Of a stretch of DNA of 64,000 nucleotides, positions 6,589-16,005 are shown one piece after another. Under the pieces are notes generated by a model. It was not told the DNA's origin and searched no databases. It saw only the letters and a program-made list of their open reading frames with translations. Origin of the DNA: an uncultured Acetatifactor sp. (GTDB taxonomy: Bacteria; Bacillota; Clostridia; Lachnospirales; Lachnospiraceae); NCBI GenBank assembly GCA_947629645.1, contig CANREV010000011.1:1-64000 (forward strand), read 5' to 3'. How positions within the stretch are numbered: position 1 is the first letter of the stretch; the number at the start of each line of letters is the position of its first letter. The position numbers and the translations under genes are program-made.

Positions 6589-9186
6589 CGCCGCCAGTCT
6601 TGCGATAGGCACTCTGAACGGTGAGCAGGATACATAATTCAGGCCGATCTTATGGCAAAATTCTACGGAAGCAGGATCCCCGCCATGCTCGCCGCAGATA
6701 CCAAGATGCAGCTTGGGATTGACGGGTTTGCCCAGCTTGATAGCCATCTCCATCAGCCTGCCCACGCCAGCCTGGTCCAGCTTTGCAAAAGGATCGTTTT
6801 CCAAGATCTTTTTGTCGTAGTACGCGTTCAGGAACTTGCCTGCATCATCGCGGGAGAAGCCGAAAGTCATCTGGGTCAAATCGTTGGTACCGAAGCAGAA
6901 GAAATCAGCCTCCTTTGCGAGCTCATCCGCAGTCAGAGCAGCTCTGGGGATCTCGATCATAGTGCCTACTTCATACTCTAACTTCACGCCTGCTGCCGCG
7001 ATCTCCGCGTCAGCCGTATCCACAACCACTTTCTTCACATACTTTAACTCCTTGACCTCGCAGATCAGGGGTATCATGATTTCAGGCTTTACATTCCATT
7101 CAGGATGCGCCTTCTGCACATTGATTGCCGCACGGATCACAGCCCTAGTCTGCATCTTTGCGATCTCAGGATAGGTTACGGCAAGACGGCATCCTCTGTG
7201 TCCCATCATAGGATTAAACTCATGCAAGGCAGCGATGATCGTCTTGATGGTATCCACGGATTTGCCCTGTGCCTTAGCCAGTTTCTCAATGTCCTCTTCC
7301 TCCGTGGGAACAAACTCATGCAAAGGCGGATCGAGGAAACGGATGGTTACAGGGTTTCCCTCCAACGCCTCGTACAGCGCCTGGAAATCTCCCTGCTGGT
7401 AAGGCAGGATCTTCTCCAGAGCCGCCTCTCTCTCCTCCACGGTATCGGCGCAGATCATCTCGCGGAATGCCGCGATCCTGTCCTCTTCAAAGAACATATG
7501 CTCTGTACGGCACAGACCGATGCCCTCTGCGCCCAGTTCCCGCGCCTTCTTCGCGTCTGCGGGCGTATCGGCGTTGGTACGGACTTTCATCGTCCGGAAT
7601 TTATCAGCCCACGCCATAACGCGTCCAAACTCACCGGCAATGGTGGCGTCAACGGTCTGAATCTGTCCGGCGTAGATATTTCCGGTGGTACCGTCAATGG
7701 AGATATAATCTCCCTCATGGAACTCCTGTCCGCCCAGCGTGAATTTCTTATTTTCCTCATCCATGGCAATATCGCCGCATCCGGATACACAGCAGGTACC
7801 CATGCCCCTTGCGACTACCGCTGCGTGGGAAGTCATACCGCCGCGGACGGTAAGGATACCCTGGGCTACCTTCATGCCGGTGATATCCTCGGGGGAAGTC
7901 TCCAGACGAACCAGAACCACCTTCTCGCCCTTTGCCGCCCAGTTTTCCGCGTCTTCCGCGGAAAATACGATCTTACCGCAGGCAGCGCCGGGGGACGCGC
8001 CAAGGCCCTTTCCCATGGGTGTCGCAGCTTTCAGCGCTGCGGCGTCAAACTGGGGATGCAGCAGAGTGTCAAGGTTTCTGGGATCGATCATGGCTACCGC
8101 CTCTTCCTCAGTCCTCATGCCTTCGTCCACCAGATCGCACGCGATCTTTAAAGCCGCCTGAGCGGTTCTCTTTCCGTTTCTGGTCTGCAGCATGTAAAGC
8201 TTGCCATGTTCTACGGTAAACTCCATATCCTGCATATCTCTGTAGTGACTTTCCAGCGTCTTGCATACGCTCTCAAACTGTGCGAAAGCCTCGGGGAACT
8301 TATTCGCCATCTCGGCGATCTTCATGGGGGTGCGCACGCCTGCCACCACATCTTCTCCCTGCGCATTGGTCAAAAACTCGCCGAACAGACCCTTTGCGCC
8401 GGTAGCGGGATCGCGGGTAAATGCAACGCCCGTACCGCAGTCATCACCCATATTGCCGAATGCCATGGACTGTACGTTGACAGCCGTACCCCACGAGTAG
8501 GGGATATCGTTGTCACGGCGATATACGTTTGCTCTCGGGTTATCCCAGGAACGGAACACAGCCTTGATAGCGCCGTAAAGCTGCTCCTTGGGATCATCCG
8601 GAAAATCAGAACCGATCTTAGACTTGTACTCAGCCTTGAACTGATCGGCCAGCTCCTTCAGATCATCGGCCGTCAGCTCCACATCCTGCTTAACGCCTCT
8701 GTCCGCTTTCATTTTATCGATCAATTCTTCAAAATACTTCTTGCCCACTTCCATAACCACATCAGAGTACATTTGGATAAACCTGCGGTAGCAGTCCCAT
8801 GCCCAGCGGGGATTGTTGGATTTCTCGGCGATAACGCCCACTACATCCTCGTTCAAGCCAAGGTTGAGTATGGTATCCATCATGCCGGGCATGGAGGCCC
8901 TGGCGCCGGAACGCACGGAGACAAGCAGCGGATTTTCCTGATCGCCAAACTTCTTTCCCGTGATCTCTTCCATCTTTACAATATACTCATCGATCTGCGC
9001 CTGAATCTCCGCATTGATCTCTCTCCCATCCTCATAGTACTGAGTGCAGGCCTCCGTAGTGATGGTAAAGCCCTGAGGCACGGGAAGCCCGATATTGGTC
9101 ATCTCTGCCAGATTTGCTCCCTTACCGCCCAGAAGTTCACGCATATTTGCATTTCCTTCCGTAAATAAGTATACCCATTTCTTCAT
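6562..9186 (-). CDS. ppdK: Pyruvate, phosphate dikinase
   Basis: 874 residues, the usual PPDK length. It interconverts pyruvate + ATP + Pi with PEP + AMP + PPi, allowing PPi-based glycolysis or PEP formation in anaerobes. Visible features: N-terminal ATP-grasp domain (KKWVYLFTEG, LLGGKGANLAEM, SVRSGARASMPGMMDT), the swivelling phosphohistidine domain with GGMTSHAAVVARGMG near residue 455, and a TIM barrel ending with GICGEHGGDP (catalytic Cys) and the tail AAAQAAINNK. The ATG at 9186 was chosen over a TTG seven codons upstream because AAAGGAAG precedes it and the length then equals the family norm. It is a single-gene unit with its own promoter at 9280-9308 and terminator at 6454-6490; its 3' end is duplicated at 671-878. 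Confidence 0.97.
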   Translation of the reverse strand: MKKWVYLFTEGNANMRELLGGKGANLAEMTNIGLPVPQGFTITTEACTQYYEDGREINAEIQAQIDEYIVKMEEITGKKFGDQENPLLVSVRSGARASMPGMMDTILNLGLNEDVVGVIAEKSNNPRWAWDCYRRFIQMYSDVVMEVGKKYFEELIDKMKADRGVKQDVELTADDLKELADQFKAEYKSKIGSDFPDDPKEQLYGAIKAVFRSWDNPRANVYRRDNDIPYSWGTAVNVQSMAFGNMGDDCGTGVAFTRDPATGAKGLFGEFLTNAQGEDVVAGVRTPMKIAEMANKFPEAFAQFESVCKTLESHYRDMQDMEFTVEHGKLYMLQTRNGKRTAQAALKIACDLVDEGMRTEEEAVAMIDPRNLDTLLHPQFDAAALKAATPMGKGLGASPGAACGKIVFSAEDAENWAAKGEKVVLVRLETSPEDITGMKVAQGILTVRGGMTSHAAVVARGMGTCCVSGCGDIAMDEENKKFTLGGQEFHEGDYISIDGTTGNIYAGQIQTVDATIAGEFGRVMAWADKFRTMKVRTNADTPADAKKARELGAEGIGLCRTEHMFFEEDRIAAFREMICADTVEEREAALEKILPYQQGDFQALYEALEGNPVTIRFLDPPLHEFVPTEEEDIEKLAKAQGKSVDTIKTIIAALHEFNPMMGHRGCRLAVTYPEIAKMQTRAVIRAAINVQKAHPEWNVKPEIMIPLICEVKELKYVKKVVVDTADAEIAAAGVKLEYEVGTMIEIPRAALTADELAKEADFFCFGTNDLTQMTFGFSRDDAGKFLNAYYDKKILENDPFAKLDQAGVGRLMEMAIKLGKPVNPKLHLGICGEHGGDPASVEFCHKIGLNYVSCSPFRVPIARLAAAQAAINNK

Positions 9187-9279
9187 GTCTGTTTTTCTTC
9201 CTTTCAACTTGTTGCCGAAACCTTTGCCCGCTTCGGCTGTTTGCGACTACAAAACGATACGATCAGTTAATACCTGCAT

Positions 9280-9308
9280 ATTGTAGCAATTCAACAAAAG
9301 AATATCAA
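9280..9308 (-). promoter_or_regulatory. Promoter of ppdK
   Basis: Minus-strand -35 TTGATA (9303-9308), 17-bp spacer, -10 TACAAT (9280-9285), giving a leader of about 85 nt. The divergent region 9187-9707 otherwise holds only the ABC-F promoter; no small gene or riboswitch was recognised there. Confidence 0.75.
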
Positions 9309-9607
9309 GCCGAAATTGATAATATTTTGACACACTCCGGATTTTCGTGCAATCTGCCAATATTCCATATTTCTCCATTTTTCTTACTGATGCAATATGC
9401 ACAACCGATAATCATTTGTAATCGCTTACAGTTGAAAGTATTGACATAAATCAAACGTTTACGCAAAAATACGGCATTTCCTTCTTGCGCCTTGCGCTTT
9501 TATCCCGCGTAATCGCATGGAGACGCGGTTTTGGTTTCGCGCCGCAAACGGAACCGTTACCCTAATGCCACTGTTTTCATAATGCCGCTGTTTTCACAAG
9601 GTTTTCC

Positions 9608-9635
9608 TTGATTAAATAGCCAATTTATGTATAAT
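9608..9635 (+). promoter_or_regulatory. Promoter of the ABC-F gene
   Basis: -35 TTGATT (9608-9613), 16-bp spacer, consensus -10 TATAAT (9630-9635), about 65 nt before the start codon at 9708. Confidence 0.65.
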
Positions 9636-9707
9636 TAAAAGAAGTTGTACTCTTATACTGTTTTATACCGCTTATAAATAAGTAGAAAACATAGAATGGA
9701 GATCGAT

Positions 9708-11345
9708 ATGATTAGTGCAAACAACGTAACTTACCGCGTGGGCAAAAAAGCCCTCTTCGAGGACGTAAACATCAAATTTACCGAAGGCAACTGCTACGGT
9801 CTGATCGGCGCCAACGGCGCTGGGAAATCCACTTTTTTAAAGATCCTTTCCGGCAATCTGGAAACTACAAAGGGTGATGTATCCATCACGCCGGGCCAGC
9901 GCCTTTCCGTACTGGAGCAGGATCACTTTAAATATGACAACTTTGTGGTGATGGATACTGTCATCATGGGAAACGAGCGTCTCTATCAGATCATGAAAGA
10001 AAAAGAAGCCATTTACGCCAAGGAAGACTTTACCGATGAGGATGGCATCCGCGCCAGCGAGCTGGAGGCAGAATTCGCCGAGATGGACGGCTGGGAGGCG
10101 GAAACCAACGCTGCCATGCTGTTGAACGGTCTTGGCATTGATACACAGTTCCACAACTCTGTGATGAAAGATCTGGACAGCAATATTAAAGTCAAGGTAC
10201 TGCTGGCTAAAGCGCTGTTTGGCAACCCAGACATTCTGCTTTTGGACGAGCCCACCAACCATCTGGATCTGGACGCTATCGCATGGCTGGAAGAGTTTCT
10301 GATCAATTTTGAAAATACTGTGATTGTGGTATCCCATGACCGCTACTTCTTAAATAAGGTCTGTACCCACACTGCGGACATCGACTACGGCAAGATTCAG
10401 CTCTATGCCGGAAACTACGATTTCTGGTACGAGTCCAGCCAGCTGCTGATCAGGCAGATGAAAGAGGCAAACAAAAAGAAGGAAGAAAAGATCAAGGAAC
10501 TGCAGGAGTTTATCTCCCGCTTCTCCGCCAATGCCTCCAAGTCAAAACAGGCGACCTCCAGAAAGCGTGCTCTGGAAAAGATCGAGCTGGAAGAGATCAA
10601 GCCCTCCAGCCGCAAGTATCCTTATATCGATTTTCGTCCCGACCGGGAGATCGGAAACGAGGTGCTGACTGTGGAACATCTTTCCAAGACCGTAAACGGA
10701 GAAAAAATTCTGAATGATATCTCTTTTGTGGTTGGTCACAATGATAAGATCGCTTTTGTGGGCAGTCAGGAACTTGCCAAAACTACATTGTTTCAGATCC
10801 TGATGGGAGAACTGGAGCCGGACGAAGGCACTGTAAAGTGGGGTGTCACCACTTCTCAGGCGTACTTTCCCAAAGACAACACGGCGGAATTTGACAACGA
10901 TCTCACGATTGTGGACTGGCTGACCGGCTATTCCCCCGTAAAGGATGTGACTTATGTCCGCGGCTTTCTGGGACGTATGCTGTTTGCCGGCGAGGATGGC
11001 GTAAAGAAAGTAAAAGTGCTGTCCGGAGGCGAAAAGGTACGCTGTCTGCTCTCCAAGATGATGATCAGCGGCGCCAACTGTCTGATTCTGGACGAACCCA
11101 CCAACCATCTGGACATGGAATCAATTACCGCGTTAAACAACGGCCTCATCAAATTCCCCGGCGTGGCGCTGTTCTCCTGCCATGACCATCAGTTTGTGGA
11201 GACTACCGCCAACCGCATCATGGAGATTCTTCCGGATGGCAGCCTGATCGACAAGATCACCACTTACGATGAATACCTGGCCAGCGATGAGATGGCGAGA
11301 AAACGTACTATTTTCACTGCAAATAAAGAGGATGATGAAGACTAA
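9708..11345 (+). CDS. ykpA: ABC-F ATPase of the YkpA/YbiT type
   Basis: 545 residues, soluble, two ABC ATPase domains and no membrane segment. Start: GGAG lies 6 nt before the ATG at 9708; an in-frame ATG four codons earlier contains that ribosome site. First Walker A GANGAGKST (34-42) with LLLDEPTNHLD; the first signature motif is replaced by DLDSNIKVKVLL. The second Walker A is the odd GSQELAKTT, while the second signature LSGGEKVR and LILDEPTNHLDMES are normal. These two departures are typical of the YbiT/YkpA branch. ABC-F proteins act at the ribosomal E site; this branch is usually thought to be housekeeping rather than antibiotic resistance. The following PHP gene starts inside its last codons. 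Confidence 0.9.
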   Translation: MISANNVTYRVGKKALFEDVNIKFTEGNCYGLIGANGAGKSTFLKILSGNLETTKGDVSITPGQRLSVLEQDHFKYDNFVVMDTVIMGNERLYQIMKEKEAIYAKEDFTDEDGIRASELEAEFAEMDGWEAETNAAMLLNGLGIDTQFHNSVMKDLDSNIKVKVLLAKALFGNPDILLLDEPTNHLDLDAIAWLEEFLINFENTVIVVSHDRYFLNKVCTHTADIDYGKIQLYAGNYDFWYESSQLLIRQMKEANKKKEEKIKELQEFISRFSANASKSKQATSRKRALEKIELEEIKPSSRKYPYIDFRPDREIGNEVLTVEHLSKTVNGEKILNDISFVVGHNDKIAFVGSQELAKTTLFQILMGELEPDEGTVKWGVTTSQAYFPKDNTAEFDNDLTIVDWLTGYSPVKDVTYVRGFLGRMLFAGEDGVKKVKVLSGGEKVRCLLSKMMISGANCLILDEPTNHLDMESITALNNGLIKFPGVALFSCHDHQFVETTANRIMEILPDGSLIDKITTYDEYLASDEMARKRTIFTANKEDDED

Positions 11346-12228
11346 AGTGGATAACAAAAAGTTTGTGGATCTGCATGTGCATTCCAATCGTTCTGATGGC
11401 ACTTTCACTCCCGCCCAGCTGGTGGACTACGCCATGAAGAAGGGTCTGTCCGCCTTTGCGCTGACAGACCACGACACTGTGGACGGACTGAAAGAAGCCA
11501 TAGAATATGCGGACCGGCTGCGCCGGACCCTTCCCGAAGAGGAAGCCCGAAAAGTGCCGGAGGTGATATCCGGCATCGAATTTTCCACGGAATATCAGGG
11601 AAAAGACATCCATGTGGTAGGTCTGTATATCGATTATGGTAACGAGCGTTTTCAAAAATACCTTCAGGATTTTGTGGCATCCCGCATCAACAGAAACCAA
11701 AAGATGTGCGCAAGGCTTACAGCGGCCGGCATAGGGATCAGTTATGAATCGCTGCTTGAGAGATTTCCGGACGCCGTAATCACCAGAGCCCATTACGCCA
11801 AATATCTTTTGGAACAGGGATATGTGAAAAGCCTGAATGAAGCCTTTGAACGCTATGTGGGAGATCGCTGTCCCTATTTTGTGCCGCGGGAAAAGGTAAC
11901 GCCTAAGCAGGCTGTTGCGCTGATCCTGGAAGCCGGCGGGATCCCCGTTCTGGCCCACCCCATCCTGTACCATATGAGCGATGAACGTCTGGAAACGCTG
12001 GTCTCAGGCTTAAAGGAAGCCGGTCTTAAGGGAATCGAAGCCATCTACAGCACCTATAACGCTGCGGAGGAACGACAGATCCGCCGGCTGGCTCAAAAAT
12101 ATGCTCTGGCGGTCAGCGGCGGCTCCGACTTCCACGGCGCGAACAAGCCGGGTCTGGATCTGGCCGTGGGCTACGGCAAATTGTTCGTCCCCTATTCCGT
12201 ACTGGAAACTTTAAAGAAACTGCGTTGA
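11335..12228 (+). CDS. PHP-domain phosphoesterase (RNase AM/nucleoside bisphosphate phosphatase-like)
   Basis: About 297 residues. The PHP metal ligands are present: DLHVHSNRSDGT, LTDHDTVDG, GIEFSTEY, HVVGLYID, PVLAHPILY and the closing GGSDFHGANKPG. This set matches YciV/RNase AM-type enzymes, which remove 5'-end nucleotides from RNA or hydrolyse 3',5'-nucleoside bisphosphates. Start: ATGATG at 11332-11337 follows AAAGAGG so closely that the second ATG (11335) is preferred; no later Met precedes the HVH motif. The start overlaps the ABC-F gene by about 11 bp, so both are probably co-transcribed. Substrate is not decided by the sequence. Confidence 0.88.
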   Translation: MKTKVDNKKFVDLHVHSNRSDGTFTPAQLVDYAMKKGLSAFALTDHDTVDGLKEAIEYADRLRRTLPEEEARKVPEVISGIEFSTEYQGKDIHVVGLYIDYGNERFQKYLQDFVASRINRNQKMCARLTAAGIGISYESLLERFPDAVITRAHYAKYLLEQGYVKSLNEAFERYVGDRCPYFVPREKVTPKQAVALILEAGGIPVLAHPILYHMSDERLETLVSGLKEAGLKGIEAIYSTYNAAEERQIRRLAQKYALAVSGGSDFHGANKPGLDLAVGYGKLFVPYSVLETLKKLR

Positions 12229-12250
12229 AATGCATCACAGGGAGAACCTT

Positions 12251-14194
12251 ATGAAAAAAATTTCTTGGATCAGAACCGCATTATTGCTGGCCACCCTTCT
12301 CTTTGCTGTTCTGGGAGGTCATTTCCTCTATACGGGAAAAGAAAACGCTTCCCCTTTAGAAGAAGCATCCTTTGTTCTCCCGTTGAGTGAGGACACTGTT
12401 CTGACCCAGACTTTTTCTCCTGAATACGCCAACCTGACCTCCTTCGGGCTGGCTTTTTGCGCCCCCAAAGACAGCGCTGGCATATCCGGCGATCTCACCG
12501 TGGTCATAGCCGATTCCAATGCCGCCTGGACATCCTGCGCGGAGCTTTCCGAGGATTCTGCGGTTCTCTACCGCAATACTGTCTCTCTGGAAGGGGTAGC
12601 GGACAACTGGTATCTGGATTTTCCCGCGAGACTCCATCTGGAGGCTGGAAAGACTTACCAGATCGCCGTCTCTGCAGCCGGCACTTCTAAGGACAGCTTT
12701 CCTTTTCTTTGTCTCGCCTCCAAAAAGGGACAAATCCCCGAAATCACAACCAACGTACAAAGCATATCAGGCGCTGACTCTTCTGAAATAGAAAGGCCGC
12801 TGGCTCTGCGTTTTACCTACGATGTACTTGTGCCCGCCAGAGCAGGGATCTTTGCTGCCCTGTCAGCCGCAATCCTGCTTTGCGCCGCAGGTTCTTTTCT
12901 GCTCTCACGCAAACACTCTTCGTCAGAAATCACTCTGGGCAAGTTTCTGGCGATCCGGATACACGGCATGAGCCTGATTCATATCCTGTTCTTTCTTGCG
13001 ATTACCATAGCGGCTGTTATTGTCAGAATCGCCTTTCTTCCCGTAAAGAGCAACGACTATTACATTGCTTATGAAGTCTGGATCAATGAAATCCGCGGCA
13101 ACGGAGGCCTCGCCTCCCTGGGAAAAGATATCGGCGACAATCCTCCCCTATATATGACGCTTGTCACCCTTTTCAGCTATCTTCCCTTCGACCCGGTGGT
13201 GATCGTAAAACTTCCCTCCTGTCTCTTTGACTTTATCCTCGCCTTGGTCAGTGTAAAACTGGCAAAGCATCTGGGTGTCAGAGAAATCCGGAAACGTCTG
13301 ACGCTCTACGGCGTGATTCTTCTCAATCCACTGACGCTTCTGGATTCCGCCGCATGGGGACAATGCGACAGTCTCTACGGCTCCTTTATCCTGCTGACGC
13401 TGCTTGCCCTTTGCGCCTCCAGGCCTTTTAGCCCCCAGCCTCCGGAAGAGAAAAAGTATCGGTTCTTTCAGACGGGGGACGGCATTTGTCTGCTGTTTGC
13501 CGTAGCGATTTCCCTCAAGCTTCAGGCCGTGTTCTTTCTGCCCGTCCTGTGCCTGATGTGGATCGTGCAGAAAAGAAATGTGCTGCGGCCGATACAGCTT
13601 CTCTGGGTGCCTGTTGTCTATACGGCAAGCTGTATCCCCATGTATCTGGCGGGGCGCAGCCTGAAAGTCATGTTCAAGATCTATCTGGGACAGGCAAACC
13701 GCAATTACGGCACTCTGACGCTGAATTATCCCAATCTCTACAGCCTGATCGGTACCTGGTCGGAGTCTCTATACGACAGTTATTTTAAGTATGGCATGCT
13801 GTTGGCTATGCTGCTTTTGATCCTCCTTTTTTATCAACTGTACTGCCGCAGAATCAGGCTGGACAGTCTGGCGCTCTGCAAGGTGACGGCCCTTACCGTT
13901 CTCACCGTCTGTTTCTGTCTGCCTCTGGTTCATGAGCGCTACGCTTATACAGCGGAAATGCTGCTGTTTGTCATCATGATGAAGGATGCAAAACACGTTA
14001 AGACCGCATTGGTCACCATGCTTTGCACACTGTTTACCTACTGCAGCTATCTGATGCAGCTGGAACGAAGCTTTCTGGTGCTGCCGGACTGGGCAATCGC
14101 CCTGATCCGTCTGGGCGTTTTATACTACCTGGCGAAAGATATCTTTCAGCCGATGAATACAACGGACCAAGAAGCCAGATTTTCATCACACTAG
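12251..14194 (+). CDS. Polytopic GT-C-like membrane protein (Gpi18/COG5542-like)
   Basis: 647 residues: an N-terminal signal/anchor segment, an extracellular beta-rich region of about 170 residues, then about ten membrane helices. The hydrophobic half resembles Gpi18-type mannosyltransferases: VRIAFLPVKSNDYY, NPPLYMTLVTLF, LNPLTLLDSAAWGQCDS, and LKLQAVFFLPVL with VHERYAYTAEML near the end. GT-C enzymes use polyprenyl-phosphate sugars on the outer face of the membrane; the sugar is unknown. Start: AGGGAGAA lies 6 nt before the ATG at 12251, better than the ATG seven codons upstream. It directly follows the PHP gene in the same direction. No terminator was seen before the convergent ABC exporter genes. 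Confidence 0.75.
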   Translation: MKKISWIRTALLLATLLFAVLGGHFLYTGKENASPLEEASFVLPLSEDTVLTQTFSPEYANLTSFGLAFCAPKDSAGISGDLTVVIADSNAAWTSCAELSEDSAVLYRNTVSLEGVADNWYLDFPARLHLEAGKTYQIAVSAAGTSKDSFPFLCLASKKGQIPEITTNVQSISGADSSEIERPLALRFTYDVLVPARAGIFAALSAAILLCAAGSFLLSRKHSSSEITLGKFLAIRIHGMSLIHILFFLAITIAAVIVRIAFLPVKSNDYYIAYEVWINEIRGNGGLASLGKDIGDNPPLYMTLVTLFSYLPFDPVVIVKLPSCLFDFILALVSVKLAKHLGVREIRKRLTLYGVILLNPLTLLDSAAWGQCDSLYGSFILLTLLALCASRPFSPQPPEEKKYRFFQTGDGICLLFAVAISLKLQAVFFLPVLCLMWIVQKRNVLRPIQLLWVPVVYTASCIPMYLAGRSLKVMFKIYLGQANRNYGTLTLNYPNLYSLIGTWSESLYDSYFKYGMLLAMLLLILLFYQLYCRRIRLDSLALCKVTALTVLTVCFCLPLVHERYAYTAEMLLFVIMMKDAKHVKTALVTMLCTLFTYCSYLMQLERSFLVLPDWAIALIRLGVLYYLAKDIFQPMNTTDQEARFSSH

Positions 14195-14221
14195 TGTAAC
14201 CCTTTTCAATTAACTATGCAT

Positions 14222-15988
14222 TTAAGATATTAACATTTCATACAGCCGTGGATTTTGATTTTTAAATAACTTTTTAAAATAGTTATTGGTATGTATTAGT
14301 TCTTTTACATTTCCATCTGCCACAATTTTTCCTTCGTCCAGAACAATACACCGCTCTGCAAACACGGCTGCTGAAAATTGATGTGATACCATAATGATAG
14401 TCTTATTTTTGCCAAACTCTGAGAACGACTCATAAATCACTTTCTCGGAGTCAGGATCTAAAGCGGAAGTCACTTCATCCAGAACAATGATTGGCATAGA
14501 TGTCAGAAAAAGTCTCGCTAAGATTAATCTTTGCTTCTGCCCGCCTGACAGCCGTACTCCGCTCTCCCCTATTACCGTCTCAAATTTTTCCGGAAGGGTC
14601 TGTATATAATCATATATGTTTGCCATTTTGCAAGCCTTTATTAATTCAAATTCGGTTGCGTTACAATTTGCTAACAGCAAATTGTCCCTGATTGTCATAT
14701 CAAACAGCGTACTGTCCTGCATGACGGCGCCTATGCTTCCTGACATATACATTTTACTTAAATATTCTATATTGTGTCCCCCAATTCTAATTTCTCCTTC
14801 TGAAACAGGATAAATTCCCAACATAAGTTTTAACAGCGTTGTTTTTCCACAACCGCTTTTTCCTACAATTAAAATTTTTTCTCCTTCTGAAATACTTAAG
14901 TTTATGTGATCAAGAACAGAATATTTCCCTTGTGCATATCGGAAAGTCACATTGTCAAATTCAACATCTGTTTTTATGGACTGTTCCGTATTCTCGCATT
15001 CTTTTTTACAGTCAAATATTTCAAGTACTTTTAACAGCGATGGCAGATTATTCAAAAATTCATAGTTGTTCTTATTTACAGCATTGATCTTCTCATAAAA
15101 CAATTCATAATAACCGGCAAACAGCAACAATTCCCCTACCGTCATGCCTCCTCTGAAAATAATCAAACCACCCACTAAATAGATAAGAATTCTGGTGGCT
15201 GCTATTTTGCTGAAAAAATCAACAGATTCCTGTGCCACCTCACAATACCCGCTAATAATGTCAAACCTTGCAATTTTGTGCCTTAAATCGACAAATTTCA
15301 TTAGAAACCGTTTTTCTAAAGCCAAAGCTTTTACTTCTTTCCATGCCTGAAGGCTTTCATAAACTAAATTTTCATATAATCCATAAAACTTTCTTCTTTC
15401 CAATTGTCTGCCGTAATTAAATTTTCCTAAAATGCCGCTTACAATATATGGAATAGGTATGAAAAGGCAGGAAATAAAAGTCATCCTGTAATTTATTTTA
15501 ATAATCAGGAAAAGCAATGAAAAAATATATACAATATCAATCAAATAATTGATGATTTGCTCTTTCCAAAATGTCTCAAACATAGCTATGTCCTGATTTA
15601 TAATCTCCTCCATATCCCCTGCCAGGTATCCTTCCTGCTTATTGGCGGGCATATGCAGAAAATTGCTTAATATCTCTTTTTTTAGTTGATAGATTAATCC
15701 GTTGAAAAAACCAAACTTCACATGATTATTGATGGTGCAAAAAAGAACGAAAAGAATGCATACGCTAATTTTCCCACAGCATACAATTATAAGACTGCTT
15801 AACTTTCTTCCCACAAGAACATTATCAATAAATATTTTGTAGAAGTATGGATCTATTATTTGTAAAACTAAAATAAGCCCCTCAAGGAAAAAAATAATCA
15901 GCAATAGCTTAAAATGCGGCTTTACCGCCTTTTTATTAATCTCTAATATTTCCTTTTTTTTAGTAATTGTTCCAAATGCCTTTATCAC
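14222..15988 (-). CDS. ABC exporter, fused membrane and ATPase domains (subunit 2)
   Basis: 588 residues. Residues about 25-310 form a six-helix exporter domain; residues 340-588 are an ATPase with Walker A GKSGCGKTT, signature LSGGQKQR and Walker B PIIVLDEVTSALD. Start is GTG at 15988 after AGAGGG. It follows another exporter half-transporter by 17 bp; the two probably form a heterodimer. Both are AT-rich compared with the flanks, and decayed transposase pieces lie nearby, suggesting transfer. No N-terminal C39 peptidase domain is present, so leader-peptide cleavage is not encoded in this protein. Substrate is unknown: peptide, lipid and drug are all possible. Confidence 0.85.
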   Translation of the reverse strand: MIKAFGTITKKKEILEINKKAVKPHFKLLLIIFFLEGLILVLQIIDPYFYKIFIDNVLVGRKLSSLIIVCCGKISVCILFVLFCTINNHVKFGFFNGLIYQLKKEILSNFLHMPANKQEGYLAGDMEEIINQDIAMFETFWKEQIINYLIDIVYIFSLLFLIIKINYRMTFISCLFIPIPYIVSGILGKFNYGRQLERRKFYGLYENLVYESLQAWKEVKALALEKRFLMKFVDLRHKIARFDIISGYCEVAQESVDFFSKIAATRILIYLVGGLIIFRGGMTVGELLLFAGYYELFYEKINAVNKNNYEFLNNLPSLLKVLEIFDCKKECENTEQSIKTDVEFDNVTFRYAQGKYSVLDHINLSISEGEKILIVGKSGCGKTTLLKLMLGIYPVSEGEIRIGGHNIEYLSKMYMSGSIGAVMQDSTLFDMTIRDNLLLANCNATEFELIKACKMANIYDYIQTLPEKFETVIGESGVRLSGGQKQRLILARLFLTSMPIIVLDEVTSALDPDSEKVIYESFSEFGKNKTIIMVSHQFSAAVFAERCIVLDEGKIVADGNVKELIHTNNYFKKLFKNQNPRLYEMLIS

Positions 15989-16005
15989 ACATCCCTCTTT
16001 TTCTG

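Noticed and set aside
7105..8151. A 348-codon open frame on the plus strand opposite ppdK
   Set aside because: It lies fully antisense to the conserved ppdK gene, has no ribosome site and gives no family-like protein; high GC creates such frames.
8206..9168. A 320-codon plus-strand frame opposite the ppdK start
   Set aside because: Same reason: antisense shadow of ppdK with no protein features.
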